Source of the DNA: Methanolobus zinderi
Lineage (GTDB): Archaea; Halobacteriota; Methanosarcinia; Methanosarcinales; Methanosarcinaceae
Length of the DNA stretch: 64,000 nucleotides
Assembly (NCBI RefSeq): GCF_013388255.1
Contig: NZ_CP058215.1
Coordinates: forward strand, 2,640,954 to 2,704,953
Reading direction: 5' to 3'
In this document: piece by piece, positions 8,253 to 16,892 of the stretch
Position numbering within the stretch: the first letter of the stretch is position 1
Layout: the number at the start of each line of letters is the position of its first letter
Position numbers and translations under genes: made by a program
The notes under the pieces: generated by a model
Database searches by the model: none
What the model was told of the DNA's origin: nothing
The model's input: the letters and a program-made list of their open reading frames with translations, nothing else

Positions 8253-10970
8253 CTAAAAGTCAAACAGTGAACTCTGGGCATTGCTTGCCTGTGAGTCATC
8301 AACTGGCTTTTCTTCTCTTTTTATTCTTTTTATGGGCAATTCCTTTGGCTTGTCAGAAAAATCGAACAGACCCTTTTGTTTTGAATCATAGTCAAGGTTT
8401 GCAGTATCCACGCCAAATACGCCAAGTATGCGCTCCACAGGAGGCAACAACTGCTTCTTGACATAATAGTCCACATCAATGGGTATGTTGTGCTCTCTAA
8501 CGTAGTCCGGATCTTCGGCGCGATTAACGAACAAATCTTTACCTGCAACTATGACAAAAGGTATACGTTCACCAACCGGAGGAGGGTTACCCGTCCTTTC
8601 CTCGATCTTCTCGACAACCGTAAGATGAGGCTGTTTGTTCTTATATCGGGAAGCACTTTTTGAGAACATCCTTGTCATCACAAGATCATCGATTATATCC
8701 TCATCCTTCTGAACATCGATGTTCCGGATTCCGTCAACTACATCCCTCACATGCAATACTGCAGCTTCATAGTCACCTTCTTTAAGAACCAGTTCAAGTA
8801 CTTTGTTCAGGGTCTTGGATGTCAATCCACACCAGTCCCGGCGGACGGTCTCCATTCCCTTGACCTTTATGGAGTCTTCCCACTGATCACCGGACCTCTC
8901 AAAGACCCAGATAGCATATCGTTTCTTGGCTATGAAAAGACCTCTGCGGGCAATCGACTCGAACTCAAGTTCCATGGGATCCGGCAGTGAAGCCGAGACC
9001 GTGCCTGCGATCCTGTTGCCCACAAGTTCCGCATCTTCAAGGGAGATCGGATCATCAGAGCTGCACTGTACAAACACACTGTCGGTGTCACCGTACACAA
9101 CAGAGAGCGCTACTATGCGATCATCATCATTGATAGCATCAACTTCTTCGGTGAAACAGACTTTGCTGTCACGCAGTATTACCTTATTTATGCTACCATT
9201 GACAATTGAGCGGGTATTGAGAATATTCTCTCTTCCGAAACTGGTAACTGCATTTGCAAGTGCAAGGCTGTAAAGCCGTGCCCTTGTATATCCGGAATAA
9301 CCATAGAAACTGTTCAGAAGGATCTTCAGGGCAAGCTGAGTAGCATCGAGTACACGATATTCACTCTCATTGACCGCATTTTTCATGAGTTTCTTGGTTT
9401 CCACCCTTCGGTCCAGCAGATTCTCGAGAATAGACGGCATTATACCTTTCGAGACTTCTGTTGAAACGAATTCTCCTCCGGAAGGTGGCTTTATAGTCTC
9501 GCTGTCGGGACGGTCCTGATCCACAACAGTGGTATAGCAGAGGTTGTGTGCCATCATTATGGTGGGATAGAGAGACTTGTAGTCAAGTATGACTATGTTC
9601 TCAAGCAGGCCCTTCTTGGGCTCAAGCACCTCGCCTCCTTTCAGACCTTCACTACTGCGATTTCTGAAACTCACCAGATCATCGGACGGTTTTGTAGAGA
9701 TGACACGGTCCCTTTTACCGTACTCACGCAGGAGCAGGTTCTCAACCATGGAGGTCTGACCCCCGTCCACCACTTCCTGCAGGAGCGAACCACTTACCTG
9801 CGCTATAGCGATGTGTTTATCCAGAAGCCTGAGTTTCATGAACAGCTCAAGGGCCAGCTCGGAGTCACGCTGTGCATAATCAATGAAATGCAGTATCTTT
9901 TCACCGTCGTCATTCCAGTACTCTTCCATCTCAGCGGGAGCAACGTCCAGCTTTTCCCTCTCAAGCAATTCTTTTGCAACATTTCTCAGCGTATAGCGCT
10001 TGAGACTGTATTGAGTCCTGATAAGCGGGAGGGCATCCACGACAACACGCCCCGGGATCGATACCATTGTACGGTTGCCTATCCTGCGGTAACTCAGTAT
10101 TCTGCCATCCCTGCCAACAACAGGCTTTAGCCTATGGCCCATGTCATTGAGCACATTCACCCTGTCAGCGATATAAGGTATATCAAAATCAATTTCGTTA
10201 TATCCCTCAACGATATCCGGATCATAGTTCTGGAAGATCTCGAAAAAACGCTCAAGCATGGCTACTTCGTTCTCGAAACATTCTACATTGTCCGAAACAC
10301 CTTCAACTTCCTTGGCAACCAGGACTTTAGTATCAAATTCTTCAAAAGCAGGACTGAAGGAAAGACTTATCATGATTATAGGAGAAGATTCAGGTACAGG
10401 TAGGGAACCACCCAGAGGCAGGCATTCAATATCAAATGCCAGATGTTTCAGCGGAGCATTGGAGAGTTTTTCAATTTCTTCCAGAGAAGAAGCTGTGAAC
10501 GCCTTATCACAGTATCGGGTCTGTCCGCCTGAGTGGCTTATTTCGGATGATTCTTCGACATTTACCCAGCCCATACCATGCAGTTCCCGGTCGATCAGGA
10601 AACGATTCCTGAAAAGGATGTCAGTTTCATATATTTCTTTTACAGCAGGTATGTTCGAGATGTCATCACGTATTTCAGGAACATTTCCCGGTTCGAATGT
10701 GATGATCTTTAACATTGTTTTTTTAGAGACCTGATATCCCACAGGCTCGAACTTCCGGACAAGCTCCACTCTTTTGATCGCCGAGGGAAAACGTTCCTTC
10801 AGTAATTCCCCGGCAGATTCCGGATCACCAGTGATATTGACATAAAAATAAGGCTCAAAGTCCGGTACAAAGCAGCAGACACTTTCCCCATCCTCATTCC
10901 TTCCGAAAAGGCGGATCACGGGTCCTTTATCCTCACGGATATAATCGGCGTCCAGTATCTGAAAATTCAT
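8253..10970 (-). CDS. polB: DNA polymerase family B
   Basis: 905 residues with every catalytic block in place. The 3'-5' exonuclease motifs are FDIECLP (Exo I), YNEIDFDIPYI (Exo II) and YAQRDSELALE (Exo III). The polymerase motifs are DYKSLYPTIM (A), LNSFYGYSGY (B) and YGDTDSVFV (C). No intein interrupts motifs A-C, unlike in many archaeal polymerases. The C-terminus ends in QSSLFDF, and an earlier KGLFDF also resembles a PIP box for PCNA binding. It is a main replicative or repair polymerase of euryarchaea. Its upstream side is where the integrated element begins. Confidence 0.96.
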   Translation of the reverse strand: MNFQILDADYIREDKGPVIRLFGRNEDGESVCCFVPDFEPYFYVNITGDPESAGELLKERFPSAIKRVELVRKFEPVGYQVSKKTMLKIITFEPGNVPEIRDDISNIPAVKEIYETDILFRNRFLIDRELHGMGWVNVEESSEISHSGGQTRYCDKAFTASSLEEIEKLSNAPLKHLAFDIECLPLGGSLPVPESSPIIMISLSFSPAFEEFDTKVLVAKEVEGVSDNVECFENEVAMLERFFEIFQNYDPDIVEGYNEIDFDIPYIADRVNVLNDMGHRLKPVVGRDGRILSYRRIGNRTMVSIPGRVVVDALPLIRTQYSLKRYTLRNVAKELLEREKLDVAPAEMEEYWNDDGEKILHFIDYAQRDSELALELFMKLRLLDKHIAIAQVSGSLLQEVVDGGQTSMVENLLLREYGKRDRVISTKPSDDLVSFRNRSSEGLKGGEVLEPKKGLLENIVILDYKSLYPTIMMAHNLCYTTVVDQDRPDSETIKPPSGGEFVSTEVSKGIMPSILENLLDRRVETKKLMKNAVNESEYRVLDATQLALKILLNSFYGYSGYTRARLYSLALANAVTSFGRENILNTRSIVNGSINKVILRDSKVCFTEEVDAINDDDRIVALSVVYGDTDSVFVQCSSDDPISLEDAELVGNRIAGTVSASLPDPMELEFESIARRGLFIAKKRYAIWVFERSGDQWEDSIKVKGMETVRRDWCGLTSKTLNKVLELVLKEGDYEAAVLHVRDVVDGIRNIDVQKDEDIIDDLVMTRMFSKSASRYKNKQPHLTVVEKIEERTGNPPPVGERIPFVIVAGKDLFVNRAEDPDYVREHNIPIDVDYYVKKQLLPPVERILGVFGVDTANLDYDSKQKGLFDFSDKPKELPIKRIKREEKPVDDSQASNAQSSLFDF

Positions 10971-11103
10971 GCCCTATCTTAGGGTTGTACTATTCATATA
11001 TGTTTTGTTTTGGCAAATAAGAAGATTTCAAAATACCACAAAAGAATATAGTTTGAAAAAGTGTCTAAAAAACAAGATGCTATAAAATCAACTTCAAAAT
11101 GAA

Positions 11104-11122
11104 AGATTTGATGCCCGGAGCG
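11104..11122 (+). repeat. attL: 19-bp remnant of the tRNA-Met 3' end
   Basis: AGATTTGATGCCCGGAGCG occurs here and again at 27455-27473, where it covers the last bases of the tRNA-Met gene and eight bases beyond it. Matching stops on both sides of the 19 bp. Direct repeats at these positions, one inside a tRNA gene next to a tyrosine integrase gene, define the left end of an integrated element. It begins 134 bases upstream of polB. Confidence 0.85.
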
Positions 11123-11206
11123 GGGATAAATCCCTAAATTTTATGCCAGTCTAATACTTTCACTTTACTAACTTTACCTATTTTTACCAGTTGGCTAATA
11201 GGTTTC

Positions 11207-11276
11207 TTGGGCTGTGGTGGCTAATCGCCTGCAAAAGGGCGATCTAAGTTGACTAGACTTAGGAACCACAGCCCAA
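11207..11276. repeat. Y-shaped cruciform (three-way junction) near attL
   Basis: A perfect 12-bp outer stem, TTGGGCTGTGGT at 11207-11218 with ACCACAGCCCAA at 11265-11276, encloses two further perfect 6-bp hairpins: ATCGCC/GGCGAT (11224-11229 with 11238-11243) and CTAAGT/ACTTAG (11244-11249 with 11257-11262). Together they fold as a three-way junction in DNA or RNA. It lies just inside the element's left end and upstream of the early operon's TATA box, so it is more likely a DNA-level element than an mRNA leader. A replication origin or nicking site is my inference. Confidence 0.7.
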
Positions 11277-11294
11277 TTTAGAATTTGGCGAAAC

Positions 11295-11345
11295 TTATAT
11301 ATATTGTTTCTGCTAAAAGAATTTACATCTGGCTGACTACCAGAT
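11295..11345 (+). promoter_or_regulatory. Early-operon promoter with 5' leader hairpin
   Basis: TTATATATAT at 11295-11304 is a strong archaeal TATA box, predicting a transcript start near 11328 and a leader of about 40 bases before the first gene at 11370. A 6-bp hairpin ATCTGG/CCAGAT with a 7-base loop (11327-11345) lies at the predicted 5' end of the message, where it could act as an operator or protect the RNA. Confidence 0.55.
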
Positions 11346-11369
11346 AAAATGACTAAGAAGGCTAAATAA

Positions 11370-11513
11370 ATGCAAACAAATACGTATAGTAAAGACTTTT
11401 TTAGCACAGCATATCAACCAATTAGCGAAAGCTATCTCCGCGGCAATAGATTGCACCATCCTTTGTGGAAATGTGATCAGACTGAAGTATCTGTCGCGGA
11501 GGTACAGGCATGA
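11370..11513 (+). CDS. 47-residue hypothetical protein, first gene of the early operon
   Basis: A short frame starting at the ATG at 11370 and ending TGA at 11511-11513, which overlaps the ATG of the next gene as ATGA. The product begins MQTNTYSKDFF and ends SVAEVQA; it is hydrophilic, with one Cys and no recognisable domain. Evidence that it is real: it is the first ATG after a good TATA box and is coupled to the next small gene. Its ribosome-binding site (AGAAGG) is weak. I do not recognise it. Confidence 0.5.
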   Translation: MQTNTYSKDFFSTAYQPISESYLRGNRLHHPLWKCDQTEVSVAEVQA

Positions 11514-11656
11514 GTCTCAATCCTCTATCCCGTGAGATTGCTCTGCACATCTACCAGGACAACAAGGAACTGATAGACAACGATGCAGAGTCCGGTTCTG
11601 ACTGGAATATGCGTGTAGCAAGAACTATCAAATATCTTGCAGGGGTGTCTGCTTAA
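11510..11656 (+). CDS. 48-residue hypothetical protein, early operon
   Basis: Starts at the ATG at 11510 behind GCGGAGGTA, a strong ribosome-binding site, and overlaps the upstream stop (ATGA) and the downstream start (TAATG). The product, beginning MSLNPLSREIALHIYQDNKE, is a small acidic helical protein with no domain I recognise. Such small proteins at the head of a virus or plasmid operon often regulate copy number or expression; that is inference only. Confidence 0.6.
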   Translation: MSLNPLSREIALHIYQDNKELIDNDAESGSDWNMRVARTIKYLAGVSA

Positions 11657-11805
11657 TGTCTCGTCTTATTTTGAATCCCTTCGGACAGCGGAATATAAGC
11701 CCAGAAGAGGTTGTTGCCTGCAAGTGTCCGGGAGTATTCATGACATCCTCAGGCAGGAAGATCTTCATGCCATCACTTCAGATCCTGCACAAAGTGGAGG
11801 GATAA
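11656..11805 (+). CDS. 49-residue hypothetical protein, early operon
   Basis: The ATG at 11656 overlaps the previous stop by one base (TAATG), and the stop lies two bases before the next start. The product contains CKCPGVFMTSSGRKIFMPSL and is mildly basic; it has two Cys but no complete zinc site. No family recognised. Reality is supported by the unbroken chain of coupled starts and stops across this operon. Confidence 0.5.
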   Translation: MSRLILNPFGQRNISPEEVVACKCPGVFMTSSGRKIFMPSLQILHKVEG

Positions 11806-11807
11806 AA

Positions 11808-11984
11808 ATGCGAGCAAGAAAAAGCTCTGATAATCCCTGCATTTCCTGTATTCACGATGGATCAGGCGGGCCTAAGTGCCTGATGGGAATCCATCGTGAA
11901 AAGACAAGGAACGGTTTCAAGGGTTACAAGAACTGCTCCAGATACTATCCCAGGGACTGGTCTGCTTATCTGGAGGTAGTCTGA
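11808..11984 (+). CDS. 58-residue Cys-rich small protein (possible zinc binder)
   Basis: The ATG at 11808 follows GGAGGGA. The product is basic and has four Cys in the pattern CISC, KC and NC, spaced C-x2-C-x10-C-x17-C approximately, which could hold a zinc ion. Small Cys-rich proteins of this kind are common in archaeal viruses and plasmids, often as nucleic-acid binders. The stop TGA overlaps the next ATG (TGATG). Function not known; zinc binding is inferred from Cys spacing only. Confidence 0.6.
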   Translation: MRARKSSDNPCISCIHDGSGGPKCLMGIHREKTRNGFKGYKNCSRYYPRDWSAYLEVV

Positions 11985-12178
11985 TGGCTAAGGCAAAATA
12001 CCGATTGAAGGACAACAATGGTAGTGGCATCTATGTCACTATCCCTTCCGAGCTTGCCTTTGCCCTTGGTCTCCGGGACCTTAACGGGAACATCATCACC
12101 GGCTGTGTCAGGTTCGAGCTTGGCTATGATGATACAGGACCGTATGGTATAATCAGGCCGGCCATTGACCAGGAATGA
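11984..12178 (+). CDS. AbrB/SpoVT-like small DNA-binding protein (tentative)
   Basis: 64 residues. The core GIYVTIPSELAFALGL, then a polar turn and VRFELGY, resembles the swapped-hairpin AbrB/MazE fold (I-x-IP-x-x-L-x-x-LGL, then a strand). Such proteins are small dimeric DNA-binding regulators or antitoxins. It overlaps the upstream stop as TGATG and the downstream start as ATGA, so it is translated with the large protein that follows. It may regulate this operon. The fold call is by pattern only. Confidence 0.5.
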   Translation: MAKAKYRLKDNNGSGIYVTIPSELAFALGLRDLNGNIITGCVRFELGYDDTGPYGIIRPAIDQE

Positions 12179-13632
12179 AATTCCCTGAACCTGTGACCCA
12201 TGAGTTCGGCTGTTTTTTGCACATAACAGACCTGAACTTCTACTTTGCAGTGGTCAATTACTTCTCCCACAATGTAGATGATCCGTATAATCACTACATC
12301 AAGATAGGCCACCGAAACTTCAAGTTCTTCTCAAAACAAGGCGGCCTCTATAATCCAAAAACCAAGAAACTTGCATTTGAATACATGTTCCACTGGAAGG
12401 ATGAAACAGGAGCATCAAAATGCAGTTATTCAATTAAACCTCTCTTTGGAGCAGGTACAAAGACAAAAAATGGTAAGGTCCTCAATCTTCCAACCGTAGG
12501 GACTCAGATCCATATCGAATCCTCATATATAGACCTAGACGAACACTTCGATATCATTTTTGAAATAATGGATTTCCTTGGAGCTTCACGCTTCCAGGAT
12601 AAGATTGATCGTTCAAGGTCCACCATTTACCAGATGGCCAGGCATGTCCGATATCATGAGCGACACGAACATGATATGGTAGCCATGCTGCAGGCAATAG
12701 AGCAGGAGTCCTCTATGCTCGGAGACTCCAAGCTTGTAAAAACTCTCAAATCCGGTAAATACGATATGTATAAGCTGGATAATCCCGATTTTTCAGTATG
12801 CAATTTAAGAACTGAATGGCAGCACAGCGTAAAATCATACCGTATCACCAATTTCCTTGACCGTGTACCCGAGGATCCTCTAAGACATCCCAAACTAGAA
12901 GTATTCCTCAAATCCAATACAAAATTAAACCCCTCTATCTCTGAATTCCTTTCCCTGAAAAGAGATCTGGATAAACTCCTGTATTCTCTTATCAGCTTCC
13001 TGAACCAACCCCTAGAGTACGTTTCTGACAACTACTTTAATGCAGAATCTGTTTTCGATCATCGTCATGATCTTCCAGAATGGGACTATAAGAACCAATC
13101 TCACCAGAGCCAGCATATAGACCTTGGAGAGAACATGAGAGCAGTCAAAGCCCTTGCATACATAGCCCTGCAGTCTGAAGGCTGTGCAGATTTCCGGGAT
13201 ATCCAGGAAGGAACCGAAATACCCGAGCGTTCCCTATGGCGTTACATCAATTACTGGAAATCGGAAGGATATCTCGACACAGTAAGGGAACACTGCACAA
13301 AGGTGTTCTTCAAAACAAGGAGCATCTGGGAAGCATCAAAACAGCCCCTTATAGACTTCTGCAGCGCATTCCACATAGGCTTCAAGAAGATATTCGGTGA
13401 GGTGTTCATAGATTCCGGAGTCATCCGACAATACCGGGAACGTGCCAAGAACCTAAGGATAATCAAATCCAAAAAGTCTGCTAAAAAGTCCCAGGACCAG
13501 GAACCTATTATCGTTGATAGTTACAGACATGCCGATAAACTGAGAAAAGAACTAAACGAACTTGGTGTTCATCGTAAGATTGGAGTTCGGTCTAGCCACA
13601 ACACAATGAGATACAGCCGTGTATTCAGTTAG
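12175..13632 (+). CDS. Large winged-helix protein, candidate replication initiator of the element
   Basis: 485 residues, the largest product of the early operon, started at the ATG overlapping the previous stop. The N-terminal 300 residues form a mixed alpha/beta region (FGCFLHITDLNFYFAVVNYF near residue 11) that I do not recognise beyond a loose likeness to haloarchaeal virus proteins. Residues about 325-390 look like a winged helix-turn-helix (ADFRDIQEGTEIPERSLWRY, then YWKSEGYLDTV). The C-terminus is Lys-rich. No hydrophobic-flanked HUH nickase motif is visible, which is what a rolling-circle initiator would show. Its operon position suggests a replication role; this remains inference. Confidence 0.5.
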   Translation: MKFPEPVTHEFGCFLHITDLNFYFAVVNYFSHNVDDPYNHYIKIGHRNFKFFSKQGGLYNPKTKKLAFEYMFHWKDETGASKCSYSIKPLFGAGTKTKNGKVLNLPTVGTQIHIESSYIDLDEHFDIIFEIMDFLGASRFQDKIDRSRSTIYQMARHVRYHERHEHDMVAMLQAIEQESSMLGDSKLVKTLKSGKYDMYKLDNPDFSVCNLRTEWQHSVKSYRITNFLDRVPEDPLRHPKLEVFLKSNTKLNPSISEFLSLKRDLDKLLYSLISFLNQPLEYVSDNYFNAESVFDHRHDLPEWDYKNQSHQSQHIDLGENMRAVKALAYIALQSEGCADFRDIQEGTEIPERSLWRYINYWKSEGYLDTVREHCTKVFFKTRSIWEASKQPLIDFCSAFHIGFKKIFGEVFIDSGVIRQYRERAKNLRIIKSKKSAKKSQDQEPIIVDSYRHADKLRKELNELGVHRKIGVRSSHNTMRYSRVFS

Positions 13633-13678
13633 CAGTAGCTATGAAAAATAAACAGTTTGAATAAATCAGTGAACAAAT

Positions 13679-16354
13679 TTAGTGTTTATCTCTAATTAGA
13701 TTGAACTTAAGATTGTTTGAGTCAGCAACTTTGAACTTCATGCCTTCTGCAATGTCTACAGTGTTGTCCTTGCTGAGTGTAACGGTACATGTGTTCTTCA
13801 TAACGATAACGTTGGAACCAATAGATTCGACTTCAAGTTTTCCAAACTTGTTGCCGATTTCAATCTCAAGAACATCCTTGTAGTCAATGAGCCAGAGACC
13901 TTCGACTACAACAAGGCTGTCTACTTGACCTTGGAATATATTGGTTACATGCACCCTCATAACTTCAACACCAATCTCATCTGCAACATTGGTATTGAAT
14001 ATCCATGTTCCACGTGTTTTGTCACCAGCAATGATTACTCTATCATCTATGAATTCGCCGTTTCTTGATAATTCCATCCATACTTTGTCACCACTTACAT
14101 CAATCTGTTTTGCGGTAAGTTCATAACCATTTGGCAGTTCAAGCGCAGAGCCGACTCTCAGGGTATACTTGTCGCCGTTGTCAAGGAGCAGCTTGGTTAA
14201 CTTGTCTGGCGTGTTTTTCTTTAATGGAATATACTTATCTCCAAACAAGCCCATGGCGTTATAACTGTCTCCCCAAGCACCAGATTCAAAATCAATCTGT
14301 TTAATTTGGGTTTCGTACGCAAGTCCACCTTTCATTATATTTCTATCATTGATAAAAGACCCACCGTAAACTTTAAGCTTTTCTCCGAAAACGAATCCAT
14401 CAAAGTTAGTTGCGTTCATTTCGATAAAATCATTATCATCTGAACCTATTATATTGTTAAGATCTGTACCAGCATACAGCCTGCCTCTCACTGAAGCTGT
14501 ACTTGCTGCTACAGTATCTATAGGATTCACTTTCGCAGCTAGTGGATGTTTTGTATTCACTATATTTGTAAGAATTTCATTGTCTAATTTAGCTTTAGAA
14601 AGTGATTTTACCTTGGAAAGCTGTTCGACAAATAAATTCCGTACTCCTCGCAGATTAGAACCTGTCAGGTCTGTCCCCGTCAGGTCTACCTCTAACAGAT
14701 CTGCCCCTATTAGGCTTGCCCCCGTCAGATTTGCTCCCTTTAGGTTTGCCCATGCTAGGTCTACTTCATTCATGCCCGCGTCCAGCAAGTCTGCCTCTCT
14801 CAGATCTGCATTCAGCAAGCCTGCTCCCTTCAAATTTGCATCCCTCAGTTTTGCCTCTCTCAAATCTGCATCTATCAGGCTTGCTTTCCTTAGGTCTGCT
14901 ACTCTCAGGTCTGCCCCCCTAAGGTTTGCCCCCTTTAGGTTTGCCTCCCTTAGGTCTGCTACTCTCAGGTCTGCCCCCCTCAAGTCTGCCTCCTTCAGAT
15001 CTGCCCCCCTAAGGTCTGCCTCCCTTAGGTCTGCTCCCCTAAGGTCTGCTCTTGGTTTAATTTCATATTCATGGGAAGATGTATCTAACTCAATCTCTTT
15101 TGGAGCAATGCTACTGAGAAATAAATAAGTTCCAATGTTAGTTTCTTCAAATTGCTCTTCTCCACTTGAGAGAACATGAACAATCTTTTCATTTTTGCAG
15201 TAATCGTAGTATTCCTCTTTGCCTTCTTCTTTTTTAAAATTTGAAATTGCCTCATCCCTTTTTTCATCATCCATCCTAGCAATATTCTGAATTTCAAAAA
15301 GAATTTTTTGATTCCCTTTAATCTCATCCGTAAACTTAGGTGAAGAGAAGCATAGAATATTCCATTTAATCAAAAGCTCTTCTTCATATCCTAATTCACC
15401 TTTAAGTGATTCTCCTAAAATTCTCATCAAATTTAGTGAATTCAAAAATCGTATAATTTCTCTCTGATTGCCTTTCAAACCTTTGACAATTATATCTAAA
15501 TAGGGATCTAATTCGGAATCAGCTTTTAATTCATCTTTAATGAAAGACCTTATATGATCATCTTTTAGAAGAGGGAGATCAAAATTTAGCTGGATCATCT
15601 TTTTAATATAGTCCACACCAGAAAAATCTTTTATGCCATTGTATTGAGCATCGATTGCTTTTGCAATCATAGAAATATCAGTTCCTATAATGAAAAAGCA
15701 TCCTTCTTGATCTAAAAATAGATTGATGGATTCTAAAACAGATGCTATATTTTTTGGAGAGCATCTATCCAAATCATCAATAAAAATTACCATAACTCCA
15801 TCGTTATCTGTGTATTTACCTTCAGTTTTCTCAAGAACAAATGTTTGAAGTATTGTCTTCATGTAATCTTGGAAAAGGTCGAAAAATGATAGTTTATTTT
15901 GATATTCCGTCTTTCTAGTCCATTTTTCAAGTTCTGGACCATTTCCAAGAGTTAATATTTTCGCCAAATCACTCATCTGTTTTAACACATCTATTTTTTC
16001 AGAACCAACCAGAACTTTAGATTTAAGTTTGTCTAAAAGCCCTTTTCTTTCCATTTCTTCTAAAATTTCGCGTATCAAAGCTGCAAGCATTGAATCGCAT
16101 TCTGAATATTTCCATGCATCAAACCATACGGTTTTGACCTTTCTTGTCTGTTTATCCAAAGTAGATTCATCTAATTTATTTTTTAATGTTCTCATCAAAG
16201 TTGTTTTTCCACTACCCCATTTACCATTAATTGCTACTGTAAAAGGAGTCTTATTATCCTTGTTGAGAATAATTTTTGATAAAGAATCTGCGTAATTCTC
16301 AAAATTAAAATGACTGGCATTACCTATTGGAGAATCTCTGTAAACTTTGGACAT
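13679..16354 (-). CDS. KAP P-loop NTPase / pentapeptide-repeat / S-layer-domain fusion
   Basis: 891 residues from the ATG at 16354 (GGTG lies seven bases before it; a longer start at 16378 is open, but a TATA-rich stretch at about 16383-16396 favours the inner one). Residues 1-430 are a KAP-family NTPase: Walker A GKWGSGKTT at 44-52 and Walker B FIDDLDRCSP at 191-200. Most KAP NTPases carry membrane helices between these; I see none. Residues about 436-570 are roughly 27 pentapeptide repeats of the A(D/N)L(R/K)x type. Residues about 625-891 closely match the duplicated domain of the host S-layer protein (ALELPNGYELTAKQIDV shared). No signal peptide, so this S-layer domain should be cytosolic. 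Confidence 0.9.
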   Translation of the reverse strand: MSKVYRDSPIGNASHFNFENYADSLSKIILNKDNKTPFTVAINGKWGSGKTTLMRTLKNKLDESTLDKQTRKVKTVWFDAWKYSECDSMLAALIREILEEMERKGLLDKLKSKVLVGSEKIDVLKQMSDLAKILTLGNGPELEKWTRKTEYQNKLSFFDLFQDYMKTILQTFVLEKTEGKYTDNDGVMVIFIDDLDRCSPKNIASVLESINLFLDQEGCFFIIGTDISMIAKAIDAQYNGIKDFSGVDYIKKMIQLNFDLPLLKDDHIRSFIKDELKADSELDPYLDIIVKGLKGNQREIIRFLNSLNLMRILGESLKGELGYEEELLIKWNILCFSSPKFTDEIKGNQKILFEIQNIARMDDEKRDEAISNFKKEEGKEEYYDYCKNEKIVHVLSSGEEQFEETNIGTYLFLSSIAPKEIELDTSSHEYEIKPRADLRGADLREADLRGADLKEADLRGADLRVADLREANLKGANLRGADLRVADLRKASLIDADLREAKLRDANLKGAGLLNADLREADLLDAGMNEVDLAWANLKGANLTGASLIGADLLEVDLTGTDLTGSNLRGVRNLFVEQLSKVKSLSKAKLDNEILTNIVNTKHPLAAKVNPIDTVAASTASVRGRLYAGTDLNNIIGSDDNDFIEMNATNFDGFVFGEKLKVYGGSFINDRNIMKGGLAYETQIKQIDFESGAWGDSYNAMGLFGDKYIPLKKNTPDKLTKLLLDNGDKYTLRVGSALELPNGYELTAKQIDVSGDKVWMELSRNGEFIDDRVIIAGDKTRGTWIFNTNVADEIGVEVMRVHVTNIFQGQVDSLVVVEGLWLIDYKDVLEIEIGNKFGKLEVESIGSNVIVMKNTCTVTLSKDNTVDIAEGMKFKVADSNNLKFNLIRDKH

Positions 16355-16892
16355 TTTAAAGCACCATTGACAACACATATAAAAATATATAATAACATAT
16401 TAACTTTCTGATAAAATCATTTCAATGGTAACTGCTCTTTGTTTCCACTGCAACCTATCTATCCATGGTACTGAAATTTTCTCTTACGATTTTCCTCTAA
16501 AAAATCTCCTGCTACTGCTTATGCAATATATTCTATTCCTCTGAAATATCCCACCTACCCAGCATTAGCGCCGCGAAGCGGCGCTTGTGGCTTTTTTCAT
16601 CCGTTCCCTTAGGTACACGATTAAGGCGTGTGTGCCACGATTGACCTGTAATGCGATTTTAAGTCTAAAATTGGGTTTCAAATTTTCCATTCGAAATTGG
16701 CCTTGTGTTTTGTAACGCTTAAGTATTATGTACTCTAGCTGTTTTCAAGAATAAGAATTAAAAAATATTGTACTCTTTTATTATTTGGGACGTTAAATGA
16801 TTTCTAAGATAATAATGTATCTAAAAAAAGAATGACGAATGTTTTAAATATTATCGTTATGTATTAAACTTGCTTGTACAGGAAGTGGATAA
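16355..16892. other. AT-rich intergenic region with a GC-rich hairpin
   Basis: 538 bases between the leftward KAP fusion and the rightward PIN cassette, holding both promoters: TATA-rich DNA at about 16383-16396 for the KAP gene and TTTAAATATT at 16842-16851 for the cassette. In the middle is an isolated perfect 8-bp hairpin, AGCGCCGC-GAA-GCGGCGCT, at 16567-16585, far more GC-rich than its surroundings. No open frame with support was found. Confidence 0.5.

Noticed and set aside
11104..11122. A second tRNA gene at the left end of the element
   Set aside because: Only the last 11 tRNA bases plus 8 flanking bases are present; it is an att remnant.
12175..13632. HUH-type rolling-circle replication initiator
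   Set aside because: His-x-His occurrences (for example FDHRHDL) lack the hydrophobic context and a downstream Tyr motif; only a winged helix can be supported.
14690..15060. Regular short repeats resembling a CRISPR array
   Set aside because: The period is 15 bases, in frame with pentapeptide coding, with no spacers; it is protein-coding repeat DNA.
14454..15128. 224-codon frame antisense to the pentapeptide repeats
   Set aside because: It is a shadow of the 15-base-periodic coding repeats on the other strand, giving a repetitive Ser/Leu/Pro-rich product.
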